Positions 22,521-36,207 of a stretch of 64,000 nucleotides of DNA are shown here, in pieces (position 1 is the first letter of the stretch; each line of letters begins with the position of its first letter). A program made the translations under genes and the position numbers. The notes beneath the pieces were generated by a model. That model did not search any database, was not told where the DNA came from, and was given only the letters and a program-made list of their open reading frames with translations. This stretch comes from Isoetes taiwanensis (Eukaryota; Streptophyta; Lycopodiopsida; Isoetales; Isoetaceae): assembly GCA_021234155.1 (NCBI GenBank), contig JAJEKV010000017.1, positions 16,079,455 through 16,143,454 on the forward strand, read 5' to 3'.

Positions 22521-23134
22521 TATGCAAGCGAATTTAACGTTAAAAAAACAATGACCTTTGATGTAGAAGATACTGTGGAATCTCCCATGATCTAAAGGTC
22601 CAGAATTAAAAATATAAAAAAGAACGATTCATGGAGTGCATTCTCAAAAAACCATCCTTTAGATCAATCGTTTAACATAAATAGTACGGAAATTGAAAAC
22701 CATATTATGTACATTGATTAGTATTTGGCATTTTGTCCCAAGTCATTGAACGATTTTAACAAGCCATTACTAGTTTTAATGAACCACTATAATATGCAAT
22801 ATGTAGCATAATAACAGGGGGTTTTCTTTGTGTTTTTGTACGCTTTTCACTAAGGTTTTCCTATGATTTCGTGATGTATTCAAATGGATGTACTAATGCA
22901 TACATCTATCACAAGAAGCCTGACAAAAAATGGATGGAAAGAAAGAAACGAGATCTCTCTCCTTCGAGAAAGGGGGAATCAACCACCCCCCGATATTCTC
23001 GTTAATTTTGAATTTCCCTCTTCCCATAATACTAAAAAATAGTGCTAATTTGGGTGGACAAAGGGACACTAAAAATGAGAGATCGTAAGATGCGAGGTCC
23101 CATTGGCCCTCCAAGCCAACCAGTGTTGTTTTAG
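22520..23134. other. Non-coding, with one dispersed repeat
   Basis: No gene seen. Bases 22793-22905 match, in reverse orientation, 49660-49785 (shared AACAGGGGGTTT and TTTTTGTACG blocks), so this is a copy of an unclassified dispersed repeat. Confidence 0.6.
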
Positions 23135-23156
23135 TGTGCAAGTGCTGAAGAATAAC

Positions 23157-23990
23157 ATGTTAGACTGCTTTGAGAGCATGTTGGGGTATTGTATGAAAGA
23201 CTTAGATAAGGTACACTATTCTTGCCATCTCCATAACATATCTGAATCCATGATTGAGAAGGGGAAGGATCTCTATCTAAGATGGGGTGTTGGGGACACA
23301 AAAGGCCTGTGTGTTATGGACAACAGGAATCTGTTGAATAAGGCAGCACATTTTGTATTTTATCATGGTAGTCGTAGACTCACTCCTAGCTTGACATTTG
23401 CTGTTTGCAGGATGCTCAGAAATGGAAAGTACACTTTGAACAGTAGCTGGATCATTCCTTCCAATAGTGCTCATGTGAATGAGCACAGAGTTCGTGCCGT
23501 CTGGAGGGTTCTCTTGAACCCCACCCACTGCATGCCATATGATATCAGGACTATCCTGTTTGATTTGCCTGCAGGGTATGTGGATGTGGAACGGAATGGC
23601 TCTGGGCGCCGGCGGTACTGGGATGATTCTGTGCCATCCGATGAGATGGATTCTAACTTTGAGGATCTTCATGATCCATCCTTCAGCCCTGAGCTTGAAA
23701 TTCCAGATCATGGTGTGGATTACATCCCCATTCACACTGAGGACCGCACCATGGCTGTTGGGTGACTCATATGTAGCTTGTTTGCTGTACAACTTCAGTT
23801 GTGCGCCTGTTTTGTTTTCTTTATGCATGGATTTGTGGTGGTGACACTTTCTTGCAGGGTTGATATGGAGAGCAACGGGAATTTCGCGGGGGAGACGTGC
23901 CATACCGTCTTTAAGCTTGGACCCCTCTTTGATAAGCTCCAGGATATAAGGGCGATCCCCTCTCTTGGGATCTCCCTTATGCCTGAATGA
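23157..23990 (+). CDS. Unrecognised two-exon gene, about 245 aa
   Basis: Exon 1 (from the first in-frame ATG at 23157, ending 23761) joins exon 2 (23858-23990) through a 96-base GT-AG intron (GTGACT ... CTTGCAG), keeping the frame. The coding frame also runs upstream to an acceptor-like TTGTTTTAG at 23134, so a 5' exon may exist. The product contains YLRWGVGDTKGLCVMDNRN, RTILFDLPAGYVDVERNG and an acidic segment, EDLHDPSFSPELEIPD, and it ends in LGISLMPE. Cys and His are scattered without a clear zinc pattern. No family was recognised. It could be a host gene, a transposon ORF or a gene fragment; the open frame and clean splice argue against random sequence. Confidence 0.45.
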
Positions 23991-24276
23991 GCATTGGCAT
24001 TGAGTTGGGGTTCAATTCCCCAAGCTCACTGACAACCTGCCTTTGTGGCCTTACAGGTATTGCAACTCGAGATGACATGCATTTTGTATAGGGGTCATCA
24101 AATGCATGCCACTGACAGTTGCAGCTTGGAGTGGCAGTCAGTGGCACGTGTTCGATGGTCCCTATGCATGGGCTTACTGTAACTATGGGGCGGCCTGGCA
24201 TGATCTTCACATAATATAGTTGTTCCAGGTAGGCCTTGAGCATTGGATTGGAACTGGGGTTTGATTCCCCAGGCTC
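23988..24276 (+). repeat. Pair of tRNA T-arm-like hairpins
   Basis: Segments at 23988-24027 and 24237-24276 both start with GAGCATTGG. They then form a 6-bp stem with a 7-base loop, TTGGGG-TTCAATT-CCCCAA and CTGGGG-TTTGATT-CCCCAG, followed by GCTC. The stems differ by compensating changes. The loops match a tRNA T loop and Pol III B box. They may be the remains of two SINE-like insertions. Confidence 0.45.
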
Positions 24277-24505
24277 ATGTCATGGTGGAATCTTGTTCAT
24301 ATGTTTGAGTTGTGCAGTATTGGACTGTATTACTATGACATTGTACTGTACAGATGCCAAAATACTATTTTAACCCATGGTTGGTGGTCTTCAAATGCCC
24401 CCTTTAAAATCAGGTCAACAGGGGCCAGCTTGGCCCCAGAAAGGCCTCAGATGGGCGAACAAGATCTGTGGAGGTGGAATATCCTATAAATTATGCCACG
24501 ATCCA

Positions 24506-24673
24506 AGGGCCCAAAAAAAATAATACAAGCTTTAAACGAACAACTGTAAACCAGATTCAACCATTATATTTTGGCAACCCCAAAAAAGATAAGAATATTC
24601 TTAACTAAATAGAATCATGGGCCATCAAGGAAAACCACGTGGCGAGTCGGAACTATAGTACAATGTGACGTGG
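24506..24673 (+). promoter_or_regulatory. Promoter elements of the PPR gene
   Basis: Upstream of the PPR start are AGGGCCCA at 24506-24513 and TGGGCC at 24618-24623, both Site II-type elements. In plants these are common in promoters of genes for mitochondrial and ribosomal proteins. There is also a G-box CACGTG at 24636-24641 and TGACGTGG at 24666-24673. No clear TATA box was seen. The role is inferred from motif and position. Confidence 0.4.
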
Positions 24674-24819
24674 AATTGTTCCGACACCTTAAACTCCCAA
24701 AATGGAGGTTTTGGGTCGGGGACATTGGTCCTCAAGCTCTAGGGTTTATGTCTTTGGAGTTTTCGTTTTCAGCTGCATTTCTTCGTTGGGGATAGAGCGC
24801 TTTGTTGACGGATTGGACT

Positions 24820-27632
24820 ATGGCTTTAGCATGTGGGTCGAGCCTGAGGCATGTGGGGCGCCTCAGGCTCATCACAACAAGCCTCACACGGTCTTTTGGA
24901 TCACCCATGTCGCCTGCCTTCATTTTTTCTGATCAATTTAGCCGCAGAAGCATTTCCGGCACTTGTTTTTCTCAGCAAATGCCCTTAGTCGAGCCCCCAC
25001 TTCCCCCTTTGCCCGATTTTGATTTTCTAAAGCCTCTTCGACGGTCTGAACCTGATCCCCTTCCCACGGAAGCCGCTGTAGAACCTGCAGCAGAAGGCAC
25101 TGAAGAGGACCTTGGATTTGAAAATGAGATTGCCATTGATTTTCCATCCATGCGGACCATTTTGACAGAAGATATCATCAAAATGGATGCACAAACCCTA
25201 AAGGAAGAAATGAACAACTGCCTCGTAGCAGGGAGGGCTCATGAAGCGGTGAGGCTTTTTGAAGATTGGAAAAGTAATAGCAATCCCCTTACTCTGGAAC
25301 CCAATAAACCAGATCGAGTAATGTATAATATGTATATGAGTGCCAGGCTGAAAAGTGGAGCTGACTACGATGAGCTTGTTAAGATTGTAACAGATATGGA
25401 GGAGGCTGGTATGCCTCGAGACTTGGCAAGTTATAATTTCTTACTCCGAGGGCTTTTCCGTTCGAGAAATGCAGCGGTTGCAGAGACTGTCCTTCACAGG
25501 TGAGGTATGGATGTCTTAACGTAATCATTTTGGTGAGAAGTAGGCTTCTGTTATGTTTTACTCACTTAGCAGTACTTCTAATTGCTTTGCATCTTTAACA
25601 AATTGCAAGAAGCATAGAACTTTTCGATAGCTTTTGATTTTTCTCCTGTATATATCTTGCCTGTAGTTGTTATTCTACTTGACAATTCTGGCGAATGGTG
25701 TGTTGGAAATGCCAGATTTCACTTCTTGCACTTGACCCATCAGTCCTCTTTCTGGGCATTGGTTACAGAATGGAGAAAGAACCATCAGCTCAACCAGATA
25801 GCGACTCTTACAATCTAGTAGTTGTCTTGTGTGCATTCGATAAAAAGGTTGATGTGGCAGTGCGCTACATGAAGAGTATGCTAGAGAAGGGACTTGAACC
25901 TAGCAGAGCAACAATAAATGAGGTGGTCCTTGCAGCTGCTCGTGCCTATCAAACAAACATGGTTTCAGGTCTTGTTAATGATTTGAAGGTAACTATGTTT
26001 TGGTTCAATAGCCGATGTAGTAGTAGCCTAATTGGCTTGCATCATCTTGTTTTATCCCCTTGATTGTCTTAAGTACACGGTCTGTATCCGCAGTATGAGG
26101 TGCCGGAAATTACATATGATAAGCTCATGGAGATCTCGGGTTCAGCATAATTAATTTATATGGAAAATGTTCATTACTTGATTTTCCAGTGGTGGAAAAG
26201 AGTAAATGTTGACATTTATGCAGGTTAATGTTCATAAGGATTCCAGGTCATGTTGGATGTTATTAATGCAAATGCAAAGTAGGAAGACATGATTGTAAAA
26301 TGGTAATGCTGTTGATGTAAGATTGATCCGTAGATCATATTTTGCATATCATATAGTACAACATATGTTTTCATTGGATGCTGATAAAATGCTTCGTTAT
26401 GCAGCGTGCAAATAAGTTCCTTCCTCCACAAATGACAACTTGTGGAGAGCTGCTGGTGTCGGCCAGCGAAATTGATGATGCAGAAAGCACCTTACTGGCT
26501 TTAAATCTCCTCGCTGAGAAACCAGTCTCGAAATTTATAGCAAGGATCATAATAGATGAAGGAACGATTTTGGGAGTTCTTGGAACAGCTGCCCGAACAG
26601 CCAATTTGGCACTTGCAGAAAAGGCATGGGAGATTATTCGCAACCCTTCCCATACCTTGAAGAAAATGCCTAGCGCTGAACTATTTTTGGCTAAAGTACA
26701 TGCTCATGCCTCCTGTGGCGATCTCATGACTGCTTTTACAATATTGGCTGAAATGGAAAAAACATATGGCAAAAGTGACCCAGAATTGTTCTCACCATTT
26801 TCCTCATTAAGATCAGTGGCAGTTGCATGTTCGAAAAATGGTCCGACAGCCCTAGATAAGGTAAAACATGGATTCCAGCATTTGTTGTCCTCTTCAGGAA
26901 GATAAGTTTGGAAATCTGTTGTGGTTACATGGACAGGTCTACTATCATTTGGAAGATATGCATAAAAAGAAACAAATAGTATCTGTTACTGCTCTGAACT
27001 GTGTGATAGCTGGATGTGCAAATTTGTGGGATGCTGAACGGGCCTACCAAACATTTGAAGCAGTCGAAAGTGTTTTTGGGTTAAGGCCTAACATACATTC
27101 TTGTAATGCACTTATCAGTGCGCTGGGCAAAACAAAGAAGGTGAGAAATGTATCTATATTTCTGTCGTCATTTAGGTTCAACGAAATGGCCATTCATATA
27201 ACATCACTTTATATCCTTGAAGGCAGGGGATGCTTTAAAGGTTTATGACTATATCCAAGCAGCCGGTTTTAAACCCGACCGTTGGACATATAGTCTACTC
27301 GTGGATGCACATATTGTAAATCGAGATCCAAAATCAGCTCTAGATATCGTGCAAACTATGGTATGATTAAGTGACTTTGATGAGCAGTTTTGCCCCTGGT
27401 GTGGTGGTGGTTTTCTTTTTTTTTTTCCTTTCTAAATTTTATCTATGCTTTTCAGGTTGAAGCTAGTATCGCACCATTCCGCGAGACTATACGAAGAATC
27501 TGGATACGCTGCTTGCAGTTAAGTGACAGGGCAACAACAGATCGTCTCAAAACTTTGCAAACTAGGATTGGCTACAGATCAAACTTTTTTGTGGAAAATA
27601 GGCGTCAGCAATTGCTTAATCTTTATAAGTAA
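24820..27632 (+). CDS. Mitochondrial PPR protein, six exons
   Basis: Exons are 24820-25499, 25769-25988, 26405-26860, 26937-27140, 27223-27360 and 27456-27632. All introns are GT-AG and the frame is kept throughout, giving 624 residues. The ATG at 24820 gives an Arg/Ser-rich, acid-free N-terminus of about 50 residues (ending SRRSISG), typical of a mitochondrial targeting peptide. A Pro-rich segment, PLVEPPLPPLPDF, follows. The remainder is helical repeats of P-type PPR character, such as DRVMYNMYMSARLKSGADYD, DSYNLVVVLCAFDKKVDVAV, TALNCVIAGCANLWDAERAY and NIHSCNALISALGKTKK. No E or DYW editing domain is present. Length and start resemble Arabidopsis At1g26460, a mitochondrial PPR protein, from memory. 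It probably binds RNA or a ribonucleoprotein in mitochondria; the target is unknown. Confidence 0.85.
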
Positions 27633-27824
27633 CTCATGTTTGTGCATTTGGGTTGGTACCCACATCTTGGTCAAAACAGCCGACCTATGTTGTGCTTTAT
27701 GTTCTACACATCCCCTTTCATGGTTTTAATCTACCTTGCCCATCCGTTGCCTTTGTCAAACAAGTTGTAGTACATGTAAGAACTTCTCACTTAATGGTGA
27801 GAAGAGACATGCTTTTGCTGATTC

Positions 27825-27830
27825 AATAAA
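27825..27830 (+). terminator. Poly(A) signal of the PPR gene
   Basis: AATAAA lies about 195 bases after the stop codon, with T-rich sequence before it, a normal position for plant 3' end formation. Confidence 0.5.
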
Positions 27831-27975
27831 AAGAACACAGCTGAGAAGAGAATTGAGGTTCAATTAACTCGATCTTCCAATGATGCTATTATTTCTGTCA
27901 TTGTCAATGGGGTTTGGGGAGCTGGACAATCGATTTTTGGAATCATGTCATTTAACATTTCACTAGAATGAGTTT

Positions 27976-30106
27976 TGTATGGAGACCTTTCTTTTTGTAT
28001 CGGAACAGAAGAAAAACATCTCTGGAAATCTCGAGACCTAATCTATGCACATTGAAACAAAAATCATTCAAATCGGGCGCTTGAAACTGGAGTTTACAGG
28101 CCTCCAAATAAGGCCCATCTATCTGTTATCCATCCCTGCTCGCCTCCTGCCCATCTACCGTGCTGCCCTGTTTCCTTTTCTTCAAATGCACGATTGTAGG
28201 CAATCTCGGTGCACGATTTGAGGGCTGCTATGCACGATTTGAGGGCTGCTGTGAGCAGAAAGAGGTACCAAATCCATAGCGGATTTCAGGCAAATGCCCC
28301 AGGTGTGGAGAATTATTCTATGCAATTGTCTTGCATTCGGGAGGGTTGCCATGTTTCGCTCACTTAAAAGGGGCCAATTGTCGAATAAGAGAGGGATAAC
28401 ACCATGGAACGAGAGTGTTATGCCCTATTATAACAAACGAGGGTTGGAGGCCTGAGTTGACGGCACCTTCTACAGAATATGCTGGCTGGGAAGATCCGAG
28501 CCACCTGTATGGGGTCAACATGGGGTCAAATTGACCCCATTTAATAGGAACGCCCTTTCACCTAACACCATGGGTTAAAACAGTATTTAGGCACACTGGT
28601 GCCCATACACTACAATAATACATAAATAATACATGAATCCGCCCTCCGCCATAGCTGTGGCACTGCTGTGGCTTGAAGGAAAATATAGAAGAGGAGCTTG
28701 TGAATACAGTACCACAAAGGAAGTAGAGGCATAACACCTGAGTTCCAAGGTGTTATCTGCTTTAACAATCTGGGCCCGAGAGTTTTATGGTGCTTTTGTA
28801 GTGGTTTTATGGTGGTTTCCATAATAACCTAAGTGTTTATGGGCCATTTGGCATAACAAATTAGGTGTTTATGGGCTTTTTAATATGTTACTGGTAGGTA
28901 ACACTTTTGTAATCAACGGCTGAGATCTGATCTCAGCATTAAAACTTGAGGGCTAGGTTGTTAAGGGTCAGTAAATTGTCAGATTTCATCGAATGATGGA
29001 CTATTGGATTTCTCTCGAGTTGGAGAATCTAATGTTGCTAAAATCTGGATAAAAAACTCGAAATCGATTTGCAATTTGCCTGCCAAACCTAGGGGGGTCC
29101 ACTATCCCCCTTCGTGTGCCTATTCGGCAGCCAATGTGGAAAGTAGACCCTGTTGGTGCACCAAATGACCTCCATTCACGTGTTATAGGCTCCCCGATAA
29201 TGAGAATCTATAGGTTCCTAGCGTCGGGGATCACGGTCATGAGTTTCCCCCCTCACTCGCCCTTCAACGTTTCACACGTGTCGGAGAGCTTCCTCCGACC
29301 CTTTCCCTTTCCTGTTATCGAAGGCGATTTGTGTTAATCGTCCCCTAATAGCAGGGTATCGTATTAGTGAGACATAATCCAACATGGAATTCAATTGGGC
29401 AGTTGCAGATGCAACACATAATGATGAAAGAATAAATTTAAATCTCAGACATCACTTCAACGGTATTTAAATCTGCCTATTTAGGCCATCTCCAATTCCG
29501 TTCAAGTACCACTTTCAGTTCTTCTTCTTGCGCCTTACGCGATTGGTATTGGGTTGCCCTTAAGGGGCGAATTTTAGCCCAATGGCTATATTGTGAACAT
29601 TTTGAAAAATGTTATATGAAACCTAAGAGGCTACTATTGACAATATATTTTTTATACGGTCGCCAACTTTTCGACCATTTTTTCTTCCACTATTCTTGAA
29701 TTAGCCTCGGCTTCTTGGGCTCACATCCAGTAGTTCACCTCCATTTTTATGAACCGAAGGGACCTAACTTATAGATTCTCTACTTACCATTGTTTGAATC
29801 AGATATTTTCTTGCTAGATCCTAAGTAGGTAGGTAAAATATCATTAACATGAGGTTTTACTATCACAGGTCAAATCCAGACTCATACATTCACTTGAATC
29901 CTCCATTTCTACAGTGGTGTTCCTTAAGAGGAACAGGTAATTCTTTATCTCATGTTTCTTGCATTCTTCAAATTCCCTCTTCCTTCTATCTCCAAATCTA
30001 GTTAGCTTCGATACAGTGTATTTTATTTACTTATCTAATTCGTCTTTTGTAGTTGCAAGCCTAAACCTTCCATTTTCTATGGTTGTGTTCCTTAAGGGGA
30101 ACATGT
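27976..30106 (+). repeat. Tandem repeat unit 1, about 2.1 kb
   Basis: First of two direct copies following the PPR gene, starting at ATGGAGACCTTTCTTTTTG and ending at GTTCCTTAAGGGGAACATG. It matches the second unit (30131-32020) at roughly 95 percent except for a segment of about 270 bases (28458-28745) present only here. No coding region or terminal inverted repeat was recognised. It contains the palindrome GCTGAGATCTGATCTCAGC at 28919-28937 and two GTTCCTTAAGRGGAAC palindromes (29919-29934, 30087-30102). Confidence 0.85.
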
Positions 30107-30130
30107 TGGGGGCTCTTAAGGTTTGAACAG

Positions 30131-32020
30131 AATGGAGACCTTTCTTTTTGTATCGGAACAGAAGAAAAACATCTCTCAGACCTAATCTATGCACATTGAA
30201 ACAAAAATCATTCAAATCGGGCGCTTAAAACTGGAGTTACAGGCCTCCAAATAAGGCCCATCTATCTGTTATCCATCCCTGCTCGCCTCCTGCCCATCTA
30301 CCGTGCTGCCCTATTTCCTTTTCTTCAAATGCACGATTGTAGGCAATCTCGGTGCACGATTTCAGGGCTGCTATGCATGACTTGAGGGCTGCTGTGAGCA
30401 GAAAGAGGTACCAAATCCATAGCGGATTTCAGGCAAATGCACGGAATGCGAGCACCCCCCAGGTGTGGAGAATTATTCTATGCAATTGTGTTGGCATTCG
30501 GGAGGGTTGCCATGTTTCGCTCACTTAAAAGGAGCCAATTGTCGAATAAGAGAGGGATAACACCATGGAACGAGGGTGTTATGCCCTATTATAAGAAACG
30601 AGGGTTGGAGGCCTGAGTTTGTTATAGTAGGCAACACATGAGTTCCAAGGTGTTATCTGCTTTAACAATCTGGGCCCGAGAGTTTTATGGTGCTTTTGTA
30701 GTGGTTTTATGGTGGTTTCCATAATAACCTAGGTGTTTATGGCCATTTGGCATAACAAATTAGGTGTTTATGGGCTTTTTAATATGTTACTGGTGGGTAA
30801 CACTTTTGTAATCAACGGCTGAGATCTGATCTCAGCATTAAAACTTGCGGGCCAGGTTGTTAAGGGTCAGTAAATTGTCAGATTTCATCGAATGATGAAC
30901 TATTGGATTTCTCTCGAGTTGGAGAATCTAATGTTGCTAAAATCTGGATAAAAAACTCGAAATCGATTTGCAATTTGCCTGCCAAACCTAGGGGGGTCCA
31001 CTATCCCCCTTCATGTGCCTATTCGGCAGCCAATGTGGAAAGTAGACCCTGTTGGTGTGCCAAATGACCTCCATTCACGTGTTATAGGCTCCCCGATAGT
31101 GAGGATCTTTAGGTTCCTAGCGTCGGGGATCTTCCGACACGAATCACGGTCATGAGTTTCCCCCCTCACTCGCCCTTCAACGTTTCACACGTGTCGGAGA
31201 GCTTCCTCCGACCCTTTCCCTTTCCTGTTATCGAAGTCGATTTGTGTTAATCGTCCCCTAATAGCAGGGTATCATATTAGTGAGACATAATCCAACATGG
31301 AATTCAATTGGGCAGTTGCAGATGCAACACATAATGATGAAAGAATAAATTTAAATCTCAGACATCACTTCAACGGTATTTAAATCTGCCTATTTAGGCC
31401 ATCTCCAATTCCGTTCAAGTACCACTTTCAGTTCTTCTTCTTGCGCCTTACACGATTGGTATTGGGTTGCCCTTAAGGGGCGAATTTTAGCCCAATGGCT
31501 ATATTGTGAACATTTTAAAAAATGTTATATGAAACCTAAGAGGCTACTATTGACAATATTTTTTTTATACGGTCACCAACGTTTCGACCATTTTTTCTTC
31601 CACTATTCTTGAATTAGCCTCGGCTTCTTGGGCTCATATCCAGTAGTTCACCTCCATTTTTATGAACCGGAGGGACCTAACTTATAGATTCTCCTACTTA
31701 CCATTGTTTGAATCAGATATTTTCTTGCTAGATCCTAAGTAGGTAGGTAAAATATCATTAACATGAGGTTTTACTATCACAGGTCTAATCCAGACTCATA
31801 CATTCACTTGAATCCTCCATTTCTATAGTGGTGTTCCTTAAGAGGAACAGGTAATTCTTTATCTCATGTTTCTTGCATTCTTCAAATTCCCTCTTCCTTC
31901 TATCTCCAAATCTAGTTAGCTTCGATACAGTGTATTTTATTTACTTATCTAATTCGACTTTTGTAGATGCAAGCCTAAACCTTCCATTTTCTATGGTTGT
32001 GTTCCTTAAGGGGAACATGT
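30131..32020 (+). repeat. Tandem repeat unit 2, about 1.9 kb
   Basis: Second copy of the unit described at 27976-30106. It lacks the 270-base internal segment and has a 15-base addition near 31130 (TTCCGACACGAATCA). The corresponding palindromes are at 30818-30836, 31833-31848 and 32001-32016. High identity points to a recent duplication. Whether this is a non-autonomous mobile element or a local segmental duplication cannot be told here. Confidence 0.85.
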
Positions 32021-32779
32021 AATTCTTGTATGCCATATTTCTTGAACTCTTCAATTCCTTGTTCCTTTTCAATACATATATAATTGTGATAAAAATATGC
32101 TTTTGGCATATTTTTTATTAATGCTTTCATCTAAAAGTGACACGTAGGTTTCTGAGAAAAAAATGGGTTTAGAAAATAAGAAAAAAGAGTAAAAAAAGGT
32201 TTTGGTGATGGCAGATTGAGTGTGTCCAAGTTATTTCTGTGCTGCCGGAGATCACCTTACAGAGCCAATCCTTAAGGTTTTGCAAAACTATGGCCGCCTA
32301 TTGTATAGACTAACATCTCAGAGAAATTATGAACGGAAGAGCGAATCGAATATGCCAACATTACAATCGATGATGGCTTTGGTAGATTTGCTATAATACA
32401 GAAAGATGCAAAGCAGATTAGGGTTCGCCATAGCTGGAGCAGAACATTATACTAAGTATTAACTAGCCTTTTTAGGGTTATTTCATTTTTGGGCGAAACA
32501 GGTTTGTTACAGTATGTATGCATGTGATAAGAGAAACCTAAAAGGCAGATGGTTTAGCCACAACTCAGCAGCGGTTTACATAATTCAGTAGCGATTTTCG
32601 GCTTCATAATCGTGAGCCACAGTGGGGGTTGGAGAAGATCCAAATGAAATACCAGAGGCTTAACATTTGACACTGGGAATGCTACATTTAGGAGTGAAGG
32701 TAATGGAAAATTGCAGACAAATGATGGTAGCCCAAATTTTGCCTCAAGAACAGACCACAAATAGCTGGCGTACTATTGT
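32021..32779. other. Non-coding stretch, no gene recognised
   Basis: AT-rich sequence between the tandem repeats and the decayed SAP-like copy; no motif recognised. Confidence 0.5.
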
Positions 32780-33190
32780 ATGAAACTATTAGATATTGCA
32801 AAGCATCACTGTTCCAGCATCTCAGATGAAAAGCATGCACACCAGGCAGGACCTTTGGGTTTTGTTAAAACAAATGCAAGACTTAATATGGAAGCATTGT
32901 GCAAAAAGGAAGGAGACATATTTGCTCCGCCATCCAAGCATTTTCTACACGGTATTGTGGAAAAATACAATCTAGCAACTCCTCAAGTTGCCAGGTCTAT
33001 CGGATGCATAAATTCATCTCCAAAAATCCAGATAGCAAGTATATCTCCAGAGACGATGAAGTTTGCATCAACTTTGCAATAGGACCTAACTCAAATAGAG
33101 TAGTCGATTCTATGGAAGTTCACAACATGTTGCAGTTAGTGAAGAAATCAAAGAGGAGCTACAACTTAACCAGGTTTTTCATGGTTTAAA
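32780..33190 (+). pseudogene. Decayed SAP-like gene copy
   Basis: The translation contains LCKKEGDIFAPPSKHFLHGI and VEKYNLATP. It aligns with LCKDAGETPAQPSKLFLQEI and VAKYSLVAAP of the exon at 53934-54278. Upstream, FVKTNARLN corresponds to LIKRAGLPLN. After this block the frame ends and similarity fades, with a second short frame continuing to about 33186. It is therefore a degenerate paralogue, about 21 kb from the better copy. The helical pattern of the shared block resembles a SAP domain, a DNA/RNA-binding module, but that naming is tentative. Confidence 0.55.
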
Positions 33191-35448
<2,258 letters not shown>

Positions 35449-35458
35449 TGATATTCTG

Positions 35459-36078
35459 CTGCAGTATAACTAAGAGTCTGCTTGTAATTGTTAATGAATT
35501 GTTCAGGTTCATGTGATGTCATAAACTTGTGTGTAGTTATCCATCTTCTAAGTTTGGACATCGATAACAAGTGGATTGATGTGTTGACGCCTGCAGTTCC
35601 CAAGTCTAGTTACTATTCTGTTACTAACTTATGCTCTTGGATGGTCTGCAGTACCAAGGATCAATCCTTGAACTTAGGTTTTGGATTTGCGTACAATGGT
35701 TCTACTCATTCATTCTTTCAATGTTTTAATGGACTTCTGTGCTTGCTGAATGTTTAAACCGTTTCAAATTGATTATTACCATCTGTTATCATTTGATATC
35801 ATCATATATTTCTCTTCCCATTGAATCTAAATTTATTTTCATATTGTGATTGGGATATGTGATGATTTTCCTATATTCTAGGTTGCTTATTTGCAATATA
35901 GATGGAAATTGTGATCATTAAAACCAGATATGAGTTTACTTTAATTTTATTTTTCACTAGAGTGCCATGAAATTTTGTGGGCTACATAACACTGCTGTGA
36001 TTGTCTAGCTTTGTTATGTTTTGTTCTATTGTATTATGTCATTTTATGTCATATTACACACACTGTTAACACACACAC
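35459..36078 (+). repeat. PLE segment B, direct copy
   Basis: Lies between segment A and ORF1 and is repeated in reverse at 42020-42637 with very high identity, including the same fortuitous 89-aa frame. It ends at CACACTGTTAACACACAC. It probably forms the rest of the 5' untranslated region. The sequence just before the ORF1 ATG (TATATATCAG) could be a splice acceptor. Confidence 0.85.
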
Positions 36079-36207
36079 GCTTCGTTGGAAGCGCCCGCCC
36101 CGTACTCTTTGGCCAGAGTACATATTTCATGGCATTCTGGTATTGTTGTAACTTTGTTTCTATATCTCCACTGGTTTTAATATTTTGTGTAATTGGATAT
36201 ATATCAG

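Noticed and set aside
23277-23903. 208-aa minus-strand frame opposite the two-exon gene
   Set aside because: The plus-strand frame has consistent splice sites and a better start; this one has neither.
35488-35757. 89-aa frame repeated at 42339-42608 on the other strand
   Set aside because: Its conservation follows from the DNA duplication of segment B. It has no domain and lies in the presumed PLE 5' untranslated region.
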